Shown piece after piece: positions 60,101 through 64,000 of a DNA stretch of 64,000 nt. The notes under the pieces were generated by a model. It was not told where the DNA came from, ran no database searches, and saw nothing but the letters and a program-made list of their open reading frames with translations. The stretch is from Pterobdella sp. o SKG-2022 (Eukaryota > Annelida > Clitellata > Hirudinida > Piscicolidae). Where the stretch lies: assembly GCA_964035795.1 (NCBI GenBank), contig CAXIVU010000259.1:160838-224837 (forward strand), in the 5' to 3' direction. Positions within the stretch are counted from its first letter, which is position 1, and every line of letters begins with the position of its first letter. The translations under genes were made by a program, and so were the position numbers.

Positions 60101-63100
60101 AACATCAACGCAAACAACAACTGTTATTATGACAACAACGACAGAAATGTTGTCTAAATCTACGCCAACAGTTACTACTGTAGAAACAACAACGCCAACT
60201 ACAATAACTGTAACAACAACTTCATTGGCTACAGCTACAACAGTTTCGACAACGATTGCAACATCAACGCAAACAACAACTGTTATTATGACAACAACGA
60301 CAGAAATGTTGTCTAAATCTACGCCAACAGTTACTACTGTAGAAACAACAACGCCAACTACAATAACTGTAACAACAACTTCATTGGCTACAGCTACAAC
60401 AGTTTCGACAACGATTGCAACATCAACGCAAACAACAACTGTTATTATGACAACAACGACAGAAATGTTGTCTAAATCTACGCCAACAGTTACTACTGTA
60501 GAAACAACAACGCCAACTACAATAACTGTAACAACAACTTCATTGGCTACAGCTACAACAGTTTCGACAACGATTGCAACATCAACGCAAACAACAACTG
60601 TTATTATGACAACAACGACAGAAATGTTGTCTAAATCTACGCCAACAGTTACTACTGTAGCAACAACAACGCCAACTACAATAACTGTAACAACAACTTC
60701 ATTGGCTACAGCTACAACAGTTTCGACAACGATTGCAACATCAACGCAAACAACAACTGTTATTATGACAACAACGACAGAAATGTTGTCTAAATCTACG
60801 CCAACAGTTACTACTGTAGAAACAACAACGCCAACTACAATAACTGTAACAACAACTTCATTGGCTACAGCTACAACAGTTTCGACAACGATTGCAACAT
60901 CAACGCAAACAACAACTGTTATTATGACAACAACGACAGAAATGTTGTCTAAATCTACGCCAACAGTTACTACTGTAGAAACAACAACGCCAACTACAAT
61001 AACTGTAACAACAACTTCATTGGCTACAGCTACAACAGTTTCGACAACGATTGCAACATCAACGCAAACAACAACTGTTATTATGACAACAACGACAGAA
61101 ATGTTGTCTAAATCTACGCCAACAGTTACTACTGTAGAAACAACAACGCCAACTACAATAACTGTAACAACAACTTCATTGGCTACAGCTACAACAGTTT
61201 CGACAACGATTGCAACATCAACGCAAACAACAACTGTTATTATGACAACAACGACAGAAATGTTGTCTAAATCTACGCCAACAGTTACTACTGTAGAAAC
61301 AACAACGCCAACTACAATAACTGTAACAACAACTTCATTGGCTACAGCTACAACAGTTTCGACAACGATTGCAACATCAACGCAAACAACAACTGTTATT
61401 ATGACAACAACGACAGAAATGTTGTCTAAATCTACGCCAACAGTTACTACTGTAGAAACAACAACGCCAACTACAATAACTGTAACAACAACTTCATTGG
61501 CTACAGCTACAACAGTTTCGACAACGATTGCAACATCAACGCAAACAACAACTGTTATTATGACAACAACGACAGAAATGTTGTCTAAATCTACGCCAAC
61601 AGTTACTACTGTAGAAACAACAACGCCAACTACAATAACTGTAACAACAACTTCATTGGCTACAGCTACAACAGTTTCGACAACGATTGCAACATCAACG
61701 CAAACAACAACTGTTATTATGACAACAACGACAGAAATGTTGTCTAAATCTACGCCAACAGTTACTACTGTAGAAACAACAACGCCAACTACAATAACTG
61801 TAACAACAACTTCATTGGCTACAGCTACAACAGTTTCGACAACGATTGCAACATCAACGCAAACAACAACTGTTATTATGACAACAACGACAGAAATGTT
61901 GTCTAAATCTACGCCAACAGTTACTACTGTAGAAACAACAACGCCAACTACAATAACTGTAACAACAACTTCATTGGCTACAGCTACAACAGTTTCGACA
62001 ACGATTGCAACATCAACGCAAACAACAACTGTTATTATGACAACAACGACAGAAATGTTGTCTAAATCTACGCCAACAGTTACTACTGTAGAAACAACAA
62101 CGCCAACTACAATAACTGTAACAACAACTTCATTGGCTACAGCTACAACAGTTTCGACAACGATTGCAACATCAACGCAAACAACAACTGTTATTATGAC
62201 AACAACGACAGAAATGTTGTCTAAATCTACGCCAACAGTTACTACTGTAGAAACAACAACGCCAACTACAATAACTGTAACAACAACTTCATTGGCTACA
62301 GCTACAACAGTTTCGACAACGATTGCAACATCAACGCAAACAACAACTGTTATTATGACAACAACGACAGAAATGTTGTCTAAATCTACGCCAACAGTTA
62401 CTACTGTAGAAACAACAACGCCAACTACAATAACTGTAACAACAACTTCATTGGCTACAGCTACAACAGTTTCGACAACGATTGCAACATCAACGCAAAC
62501 AACAACTGTTATTATGACAACAACGACAGAAATGTTGTCTAAATCTACGCCAACAGTTACTACTGTAGAAACAACAACGCCAACTACAATAACTGTAACA
62601 ACAACTTCATTGGCTACAGCTACAACAGTTTCGACAACGATTGCAACATCAACGCAAACAACAACTGTTATTATGACAACAACGACAGAAATGTTGTCTA
62701 AATCTACGCCAACAGTTACTACTGTAGAAACAACAACGCCAACTACAATAACTGTAACAACAACTTCATTGGCTACAGCTACAACAGTTTCGACAACGAT
62801 TGCAACATCAACGCAAACAACAACTGTTATTATGACAACAACGACAGAAATGTTGTCTAAATCTACGCCAACAGTTACTACTGTAGAAACAACAACGCCA
62901 ACTACAATAACTGTAACAACAACTTCATTGGCTACAGCTACAACAGTTTCGACAACGATTGCAACATCAACGCAAACAACAACTGTTATTATGACAACAA
63001 CGACAGAAATGTTGTCTAAATCTACGCCAACAGTTACTACTGTAGAAACAACAACGCCAACTACAATAACTGTAACAACAACTTCATTGGCTACAGCTAC

Positions 63101-64000
63101 AACAGTTTCGACAACGATTGCAACATCAACGCAAACAACAACTGTTATTATGACAACAACGACAGAAATGTTGTCTAAATCTACGCCAACAGTTACTACT
63201 GTAGAAACAACAACGCCAACTACAATAACTGTAACAACAACTTCATTGGCTACAGCTACAACAGTTTCGACAACGATTGCAACATCAACGCAAACAACAA
63301 CTGTTATTATGACAACAACGACAGAAATGTTGTCTAAATCTACGCCAACAGTTACTACTGTAGAAACAACAACGCCAACTACAATAACTGTAACAACAAC
63401 TTCATTGGCTACAGCTACAACAGTTTCGACAACGATTGCAACATCAACGCAAACAACAACTGTTATTATGACAACAACGACAGAAATGTTGTCTAAATCT
63501 ACGCCAACAGTTACTACTGTAGAAACAACAACGCCAACTACAATAACTGTAACAACAACTTCATTGGCTACAGCTACAACAGTTTCGACAACGATTGCAA
63601 CATCAACGCAAACAACAACTGTTATTATGACAACAACGACAGAAATGTTGTCTAAATCTACGCCAACAGTTACTACTGTAGAAACAACAACGCCAACTAC
63701 AATAACTGTAACAACAACTTCATTGGCTACAGCTACAACAGTTTCGACAACGATTGCAACATCAACGCAAACAACAACTGTTATTATGACAACAACGACA
63801 GAAATGTTGTCTAAATCTACGCCAACAGTTACTACTGTAGAAACAACAACGCCAACTACAATAACTGTAACAACAACTTCATTGGCTACAGCTACAACAG
63901 TTTCGACAACGATTGCAACATCAACGCAAACAACAACTGTTATTATGACAACAACGACAGAAATGTTGTCTAAATCTACGCCAACAGTTACTACTGTAGA
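39141..64000 (+). CDS. Giant Thr-rich repeat protein, segment 3 (at least 8,286 codons, runs off the window)
   Basis: After the 20-bp deletion the canonical reading returns to the phase used by segment 1, and the frame stays open to the last base. It covers 156 complete units plus 56 bp of the next. The ATG at 39,141 is the first unit-start Met; the frame itself is open from 39,006, just after a TGA at 39,003-39,005. Nearly all units are identical. By eye I find only a silent change at 45,671, Thr to Ser at 53,977, Thr to Ser near 58,935 and 59,252, another Thr to Ser at 59,259, and Glu to Ala at 59,866 and 60,661. The C-terminus, any membrane anchor and the stop codon lie beyond the window. 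Composition is as in segment 1, with one Lys and two Glu per unit. It is most simply the continuation of the same gene. Confidence 0.58.
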   Translation, partial: MTTTTEMLSKSTPTVTTVETTTPTTITVTTTSLATATTVSTTIATSTQTTTVIMTTTTEMLSKSTPTVTTVETTTPTTITVTTTSLATATTVSTTIATSTQTTTVIMTTTTEMLSKSTPTVTTVETTTPTTITVTTTSLATATTVSTTIATSTQTTTVIMTTTTEMLSKSTPTVTTVETTTPTTITVTTTSLATATTVSTTIATSTQTTTVIMTTTTEMLSKSTPTVTTVETTTPTTITVTTTSLATATTVSTTIATSTQTTTVIMTTTTEMLSKSTPTVTTVETTTPTTITVTTTSLATATTVSTTIATSTQTTTVIMTTTTEMLSKSTPTVTTVETTTPTTITVTTTSLATATTVSTTIATSTQTTTVIMTTTTEMLSKSTPTVTTVETTTPTTITVTTTSLATATTVSTTIATSTQTTTVIMTTTTEMLSKSTPTVTTVETTTPTTITVTTTSLATATTVSTTIATSTQTTTVIMTTTTEMLSKSTPTVTTVETTTPTTITVTTTSLATATTVSTTIATSTQTTTVIMTTTTEMLSKSTPTVTTVETTTPTTITVTTTSLATATTVSTTIATSTQTTTVIMTTTTEMLSKSTPTVTTVETTTPTTITVTTTSLATATTVSTTIATSTQTTTVIMTTTTEMLSKSTPTVTTVETTTPTTITVTTTSLATATTVSTTIATSTQTTTVIMTTTTEMLSKSTPTVTTVETTTPTTITVTTTSLATATTVSTTIATSTQTTTVIMTTTTEMLSKSTPTVTTVETTTPTTITVTTTSLATATTVSTTIATSTQTTTVIMTTTTEMLSKSTPTVTTVETTTPTTITVTTTSLATATTVSTTIATSTQTTTVIMTTTTEMLSKSTPTVTTVETTTPTTITVTTTSLATATTVSTTIATSTQTTTVIMTTTTEMLSKSTPTVTTVETTTPTTITVTTTSLATATTVSTTIATSTQTTTVIMTTTTEMLSKSTPTVTTVETTTPTTITVTTTSLATATTVSTTIATSTQTTTVIMTTTTEMLSKSTPTVTTVETTTPTTITVTTTSLATATTVSTTIATSTQTTTVIMTTTTEMLSKSTPTVTTVETTTPTTITVTTTSLATATTVSTTIATSTQTTTVIMTTTTEMLSKSTPTVTTVETTTPTTITVTTTSLATATTVSTTIATSTQTTTVIMTTTTEMLSKSTPTVTTVETTTPTTITVTTTSLATATTVSTTIATSTQTTTVIMTTTTEMLSKSTPTVTTVETTTPTTITVTTTSLATATTVSTTIATSTQTTTVIMTTTTEMLSKSTPTVTTVETTTPTTITVTTTSLATATTVSTTIATSTQTTTVIMTTTTEMLSKSTPTVTTVETTTPTTITVTTTSLATATTVSTTIATSTQTTTVIMTTTTEMLSKSTPTVTTVETTTPTTITVTTTSLATATTVSTTIATSTQTTTVIMTTTTEMLSKSTPTVTTVETTTPTTITVTTTSLATATTVSTTIATSTQTTTVIMTTTTEMLSKSTPTVTTVETTTPTTITVTTTSLATATTVSTTIATSTQTTTVIMTTTTEMLSKSTPTVTTVETTTPTTITVTTTSLATATTVSTTIATSTQTTTVIMTTTTEMLSKSTPTVTTVETTTPTTITVTTTSLATATTVSTTIATSTQTTTVIMTTTTEMLSKSTPTVTTVETTTPTTITVTTTSLATATTVSTTIATSTQTTTVIMTTTTEMLSKSTPTVTTVETTTPTTITVTTTSLATATTVSTTIATSTQTTTVIMTTTTEMLSKSTPTVTTVETTTPTTITVTTTSLATATTVSTTIATSTQTTTVIMTTTTEMLSKSTPTVTTVETTTPTTITVTTTSLATATTVSTTIATSTQTTTVIMTTTTEMLSKSTPTVTTVETTTPTTITVTTTSLATATTVSTTIATSTQTTTVIMTTTTEMLSKSTPTVTTVETTTPTTITVTTTSLATATTVSTTIATSTQTTTVIMTTTTEMLSKSTPTVTTVETTTPTTITVTTTSLATATTVSTTIATSTQTTTVIMTTTTEMLSKSTPTVTTVETTTPTTITVTTTSLATATTVSTTIATSTQTTTVIMTTTTEMLSKSTPTVTTVETTTPTTITVTTTSLATATTVSTTIATSTQTTTVIMTTTTEMLSKSTPTVTTVETTTPTTITVTTTSLATATTVSTTIATSTQTTTVIMTTTTEMLSKSTPTVTTVETTTPTTITVTTTSLATATTVSTTIATSTQTTTVIMTTTTEMLSKSTPTVTTVETTTPTTITVTTTSLATATTVSTTIATSTQTTTVIMTTTTEMLSKSTPTVTTVETTTPTTITVTTTSLATATTVSTTIATSTQTTTVIMTTTTEMLSKSTPTVTTVETTTPTTITVTTTSLATATTVSTTIATSTQTTTVIMTTTTEMLSKSTPTVTTVETTTPTTITVTTTSLATATTVSTTIATSTQTTTVIMTTTTEMLSKSTPTVTTVETTTPTTITVTTTSLATATTVSTTIATSTQTTTVIMTTTTEMLSKSTPTVTTVETTTPTTITVTTTSLATATTVSTTIATSTQTTTVIMTTTTEMLSKSTPTVTTVETTTPTTITVTTTSLATATTVSTTIATSTQTTTVIMTTTTEMLSKSTPTVTTVETTTPTTITVTTTSLATATTVSTTIATSTQTTTVIMTTTTEMLSKSTPTVTTVETTTPTTITVTTTSLATATTVSTTIATSTQTTTVIMTTTTEMLSKSTPTVTTVETTTPTTITVTTTSLATATTVSTTIATSTQTTTVIMTTTTEMLSKSTPTVTTVETTTPTTITVTTTSLATATTVSTTIATSTQTTTVIMTTTTEMLSKSTPTVTTVETTTPTTITVTTTSLATATTVSTTIATSTQTTTVIMTTTTEMLSKSTPTVTTVETTTPTTITVTTTSLATATTVSTTIATSTQTTTVIMTTTTEMLSKSTPTVTTVETTTPTTITVTTTSLATATTVSTTIATSTQTTTVIMTTTTEMLSKSTPTVTTVETTTPTTITVTTTSLATATTVSTTIATSTQTTTVIMTTTTEMLSKSTPTVTTVETTTPTTITVTTTSLATATTVSTTIATSTQTTTVIMTTTTEMLSKSTPTVTTVETTTPTTITVTTTSLATATTVSTTIATSTQTTTVIMTTTTEMLSKSTPTVTTVETTTPTTITVTTTSLATATTVSTTIATSTQTTTVIMTTTTEMLSKSTPTVTTVETTTPTTITVTTTSLATATTVSTTIATSTQTTTVIMTTTTEMLSKSTPTVTTVETTTPTTITVTTTSLATATTVSTTIATSTQTTTVIMTTTTEMLSKSTPTVTTVETTTPTTITVTTTSLATATTVSTTIATSTQTTTVIMTTTTEMLSKSTPTVTTVETTTPTTITVTTTSLATATTVSTTIATSTQTTTVIMTTTTEMLSKSTPTVTTVETTTPTTITVTTTSLATATTVSTTIATSTQTTTVIMTTTTEMLSKSTPTVTTVETTTPTTITVTTTSLATATTVSTTIATSTQTTTVIMTTTTEMLSKSTPTVTTVETTTPTTITVTTTSLATATTVSTTIATSTQTTTVIMTTTTEMLSKSTPTVTTVETTTPTTITVTTTSLATATTVSTTIATSTQTTTVIMTTTTEMLSKSTPTVTTVETTTPTTITVTTTSLATATTVSTTIATSTQTTTVIMTTTTEMLSKSTPTVTTVETTTPTTITVTTTSLATATTVSTTIATSTQTTTVIMTTTTEMLSKSTPTVTTVETTTPTTITVTTTSLATATTVSTTIATSTQTTTVIMTTTTEMLSKSTPTVTTVETTTPTTITVTTTSLATATTVSTTIATSTQTTTVIMTTTTEMLSKSTPTVTTVETTTPTTITVTTTSLATATTVSTTIATSTQTTTVIMTTTTEMLSKSTPTVTTVETTTPTTITVTTTSLATATTVSTTIATSTQTTTVIMTTTTEMLSKSTPTVTTVETTTPTTITVTTTSLATATTVSTTIATSTQTTTVIMTTTTEMLSKSTPTVTTVETTTPTTITVTTTSLATATTVSTTIATSTQTTTVIMTTTTEMLSKSTPTVTTVETTTPTTITVTTTSLATATTVSTTIATSTQTTTVIMTTTTEMLSKSTPTVTTVETTTPTTITVTTTSLATATTVSTTIATSTQTTTVIMTTTTEMLSKSTPTVTTVETTTPTTITVTTTSLATATTVSTTIATSTQTTTVIMTTTTEMLSKSTPTVTTVETTTPTTITVTTTSLATATTVSTTIATSTQTTTVIMTTTTEMLSKSTPTVTTVETTTPTTITVTTTSLATATTVSTTIATSTQTTTVIMTTTTEMLSKSTPTVTTVETTTPTTITVTTTSLATATTVSTTIATSTQTTTVIMTTTTEMLSKSTPTVTTVETTTPTTITVTTTSLATATTVSTTIATSTQTTTVIMTTTTEMLSKSTPTVTTVETTTPTTITVTTTSLATATTVSTTIATSTQTTTVIMTTTTEMLSKSTPTVTTVETTTPTTITVTTTSLATATTVSTTIATSTQTTTVIMTTTTEMLSKSTPTVTTVETTTPTTITVTTTSLATATTVSTTIATSTQTTTVIMTTTTEMLSKSTPTVTTVETTTPTTITVTTTSLATATTVSTTIATSTQTTTVIMTTTTEMLSKSTPTVTTVETTTPTTITVTTTSLATATTVSTTIATSTQTTTVIMTTTTEMLSKSTPTVTTVETTTPTTITVTTTSLATATTVSTTIATSTQTTTVIMTTTTEMLSKSTPTVTTVETTTPTTITVTTTSLATATTVSTTIATSTQTTTVIMTTTTEMLSKSTPTVTTVETTTPTTITVTTTSLATATTVSTTIATSTQTTTVIMTTTTEMLSKSTPTVTTVETTTPTTITVTTTSLATATTVSTTIATSTQTTTVIMTTTTEMLSKSTPTVTTVETTTPTTITVTTTSLATATTVSTTIATSTQTTTVIMTTTTEMLSKSTPTVTSVETTTPTTITVTTTSLATATTVSTTIATSTQTTTVIMTTTTEMLSKSTPTVTTVETTTPTTITVTTTSLATATTVSTTIATSTQTTTVIMTTTTEMLSKSTPTVTTVETTTPTTITVTTTSLATATTVSTTIATSTQTTTVIMTTTTEMLSKSTPTVTTVETTTPTTITVTTTSLATATTVSTTIATSTQTTTVIMTTTTEMLSKSTPTVTTVETTTPTTITVTTTSLATATTVSTTIATSTQTTTVIMTTTTEMLSKSTPTVTTVETTTPTTITVTTTSLATATTVSTTIATSTQTTTVIMTTTTEMLSKSTPTVTTVETTTPTTITVTTTSLATATTVSTTIATSTQTTTVIMTTTTEMLSKSTPTVTTVETTTPTTITVTTTSLATATTVSTTIATSTQTTTVIMTTTTEMLSKSTPTVTTVETTTPTTITVTTTSLATATTVSTTIATSTQTTTVIMTTTTEMLSKSTPTVTTVETTTPTTITVTTTSLATATTVSTTIATSTQTTTVIMTTTTEMLSKSTPTVTTVETTTPTTITVTTTSLATATTVSTTIATSTQTTTVIMTTTTEMLSKSTPTVTTVETTTPTTITVTTTSLATATTVSTTIATSTQTTTVIMTTTTEMLSKSTPTVTTVETTTPTTITVTTTSLATATTVSTTIATSTQTTTVIMTTTTEMLSKSTPTVTTVETTTPTTITVTTTSLATATTVSTTIATSTQTTTVIMTTTTEMLSKSTPTVTTVETTTPTTITVTTTSLATATTVSTTIATSTQTTTVIMTTTTEMLSKSTPTVTTVETTTPTTITVTTTSLATATTVSTTIATSTQTTTVIMTTTTEMLSKSTPTVTTVETTTPTTITVTTTSLATATTVSTTIATSTQTTTVIMTTTTEMLSKSTPTVTTVETTTPTTITVTTTSLATATTVSTTIATSTQTTTVIMTTTTEMLSKSTPTVTTVETTTPTTITVTTTSLATATTVSTTIATSTQTTTVIMTTTTEMLSKSTPTVTTVETTTPTTITVTTTSLATATTVSTTIATSTQTTTVIMTTTTEMLSKSTPTVTTVETTTPTTITVTTTSLATATTVSTTIATSTQTTTVIMTTTTEMLSKSTPTVTTVETTTPTTITVTTTSLATATTVSTTIATSTQTTTVIMTTTTEMLSKSTPTVTTVETTTPTTITVTTTSLATATTVSTTIATSTQTTTVIMTTTTEMLSKSTPTVTTVETTTPTTITVTTTSLATATTVSTTIATSTQTTTVIMTTTTEMLSKSTPTVTTVETTTPTTITVTTTSLATATTVSTTIATSTQTTTVIMTTTTEMLSKSTPTVTTVETTTPTTITVTTTSLATATTVSTTIATSTQTTTVIMTTTTEMLSKSTPTVTTVETTTPTTITVTTTSLATATTVSTTIATSTQTTTVIMTTTTEMLSKSTPTVTTVETTTPTTITVTTTSLATATTVSTTIATSTQTTTVIMTTTTEMLSKSTPTVTTVETTTPTTITVTTTSLATATTVSTTIATSTQTTTVIMTTTTEMLSKSTPTVTTVETTTPTTITVTTTSLATATTVSTTIATSTQTTTVIMTTTTEMLSKSTPTVTTVETTTPTTITVTTTSLATATTVSTTIATSTQTTTVIMTTTTEMLSKSTPTVTTVETTTPTTISVTTTSLATATTVSTTIATSTQTTTVIMTTTTEMLSKSTPTVTTVETTTPTTITVTTTSLATATTVSTTIATSTQTTTVIMTTTTEMLSKSTPTVTTVETTTPTTISVSTTSLATATTVSTTIATSTQTTTVIMTTTTEMLSKSTPTVTTVETTTPTTITVTTTSLATATTVSTTIATSTQTTTVIMTTTTEMLSKSTPTVTTVETTTPTTITVTTTSLATATTVSTTIATSTQTTTVIMTTTTEMLSKSTPTVTTVETTTPTTITVTTTSLATATTVSTTIATSTQTTTVIMTTTTEMLSKSTPTVTTVATTTPTTITVTTTSLATATTVSTTIATSTQTTTVIMTTTTEMLSKSTPTVTTVETTTPTTITVTTTSLATATTVSTTIATSTQTTTVIMTTTTEMLSKSTPTVTTVETTTPTTITVTTTSLATATTVSTTIATSTQTTTVIMTTTTEMLSKSTPTVTTVETTTPTTITVTTTSLATATTVSTTIATSTQTTTVIMTTTTEMLSKSTPTVTTVETTTPTTITVTTTSLATATTVSTTIATSTQTTTVIMTTTTEMLSKSTPTVTTVATTTPTTITVTTTSLATATTVSTTIATSTQTTTVIMTTTTEMLSKSTPTVTTVETTTPTTITVTTTSLATATTVSTTIATSTQTTTVIMTTTTEMLSKSTPTVTTVETTTPTTITVTTTSLATATTVSTTIATSTQTTTVIMTTTTEMLSKSTPTVTTVETTTPTTITVTTTSLATATTVSTTIATSTQTTTVIMTTTTEMLSKSTPTVTTVETTTPTTITVTTTSLATATTVSTTIATSTQTTTVIMTTTTEMLSKSTPTVTTVETTTPTTITVTTTSLATATTVSTTIATSTQTTTVIMTTTTEMLSKSTPTVTTVETTTPTTITVTTTSLATATTVSTTIATSTQTTTVIMTTTTEMLSKSTPTVTTVETTTPTTITVTTTSLATATTVSTTIATSTQTTTVIMTTTTEMLSKSTPTVTTVETTTPTTITVTTTSLATATTVSTTIATSTQTTTVIMTTTTEMLSKSTPTVTTVETTTPTTITVTTTSLATATTVSTTIATSTQTTTVIMTTTTEMLSKSTPTVTTVETTTPTTITVTTTSLATATTVSTTIATSTQTTTVIMTTTTEMLSKSTPTVTTVETTTPTTITVTTTSLATATTVSTTIATSTQTTTVIMTTTTEMLSKSTPTVTTVETTTPTTITVTTTSLATATTVSTTIATSTQTTTVIMTTTTEMLSKSTPTVTTVETTTPTTITVTTTSLATATTVSTTIATSTQTTTVIMTTTTEMLSKSTPTVTTVETTTPTTITVTTTSLATATTVSTTIATSTQTTTVIMTTTTEMLSKSTPTVTTVETTTPTTITVTTTSLATATTVSTTIATSTQTTTVIMTTTTEMLSKSTPTVTTVETTTPTTITVTTTSLATATTVSTTIATSTQTTTVIMTTTTEMLSKSTPTVTTVETTTPTTITVTTTSLATATTVSTTIATSTQTTTVIMTTTTEMLSKSTPTVTTVETTTPTTITVTTTSLATATTVSTTIATSTQTTTVIMTTTTEMLSKSTPTVTTVETTTPTTITVTTTSLATATTVSTTIATSTQTTTVIMTTTTEMLSKSTPTVTTVETTTPTTITVTTTSLATATTVSTTIATSTQTTTVIMTTTTEMLSKSTPTVTTV
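39141..64000 (+). repeat. Long homogeneous tract: 156 near-identical units plus a partial
   Basis: Spacing is exactly 159 bp throughout; every 3180 bp (20 units) the text repeats in register. By eye only six units differ, at 45,671; 53,977; 58,934-58,935; 59,251-59,259; 59,866; and 60,661. Four of these six fall within 1.75 kb. There is nothing else in this 24.9 kb. Confidence 0.94.

Larger units (their letters stand above)
1..64000 (+). repeat. 159-bp tandem repeat array filling the window (~403 units)
   Basis: A 159-bp unit repeats head to tail with no spacer from the first base to the last. Unit starts, taken at the ATG of 'attATGacaacaacgacag', fall at 48, 207, 366 and so on, and still keep the 159-bp step at 63,945. 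The canonical unit has about 65 A, 34 T, 40 C and 20 G, so A exceeds T and C exceeds G roughly two to one on the + strand. The unit looks like a degenerate product of ACA/CAA triplets. Only six departures from exact spacing were found: one-codon deletions just before 26,439 and 27,231, a one-codon insertion near 28,347, a 1-bp deletion near 32,792, the scar at 38,045-38,206, and a 20-bp deletion at 39,042/39,043. Both ends of the array lie outside the window. Confidence 0.99.

Noticed and set aside
1..64000. CRISPR array
   Set aside because: Units are contiguous and 159 bp long with no unique spacers, and there are no cas genes.
1..64000. Ice-binding TxT array or bacterial Ig-like adhesin repeats
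   Set aside because: TxT triplets occur by composition, but the 53-residue period and the lack of Cys and Gly do not fit known TxT ice-binding solenoids. Absence of Gly, Asp, Asn and aromatics does not fit Ig-like or RTX adhesin domains.
1..64000. Introns or splice sites inside each unit
   Set aside because: GTAA and ACAG occur in each unit, but there is no pyrimidine tract, and removing such segments is not needed to keep the frame open.
1..64000. Promoters, ribosome-binding sites, terminators, tRNA or rRNA genes, mobile elements
   Set aside because: No non-repeat DNA exists in the window in which to place them, and the unit itself shows no Shine-Dalgarno motif, hairpin terminator or inverted repeat that I could support.

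Overview
The whole 64 kb window is one uninterrupted tandem array of a 159-bp unit (53 codons). It enters from beyond the left edge in mid-unit and leaves past the right edge in mid-unit. There are about 403 units: 206 in the first 32.8 kb, then 33, one rearranged pair, five, one shortened unit, and 156 to the end. I see no other gene, RNA gene, mobile element, promoter or unique DNA. On the + strand one frame is open through every intact unit and reads a Thr-rich, mucin-like peptide: 27 Thr, 5 Ser, 5 Val, 3 Ile, 3 Ala, 2 each of Met, Glu, Leu and Pro, 1 Lys and 1 Gln per 53 residues. Gly, Cys, Asn, Asp, Arg, His and all aromatics are absent from the consensus.

Organism: this cannot be assigned. 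The unit is about 38% G+C, uses the standard code without stops, and has no Shine-Dalgarno motif before its ATG. Giant intronless Thr/Ser repeat proteins occur in eukaryotes (mucin-like surface or secreted proteins) and in some bacteria and archaea. A non-coding eukaryotic satellite with a unit length divisible by three is a serious alternative.

Layout: (1) 1-32,797 is a heterogeneous block. About 30 recurring unit variants are arranged in higher-order repeats, with block duplications at shifts of 636, 1113, 1749, 2067, 2544 and 3498 bp. All three indels I see there are exactly one codon. (2) A single-base deletion in the last heterogeneous unit (about 32,792) breaks the frame. From the next base onward the array becomes almost perfectly homogeneous. 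(3) 32,798-38,044 is 33 canonical units. (4) 38,045-38,206 is a scar of several deletions whose net effect is in frame. (5) 38,207-39,001 is five canonical units, followed at 39,002 by a unit lacking 20 bp, which shifts the frame again. (6) 39,141-64,000 is 156 near-identical units plus a partial, open to the window edge.

The 1-bp and 20-bp deletions cancel in sum, so the first and third long frames are in the same phase. The likely native state is one giant gene of more than 21,000 codons. The breaks are either real pseudogenising events or assembly errors in an array that is very hard to assemble. The main interest is this giant repeat frame, its layered duplication history, and the sharp switch from diverged to homogenised units at the frameshift.
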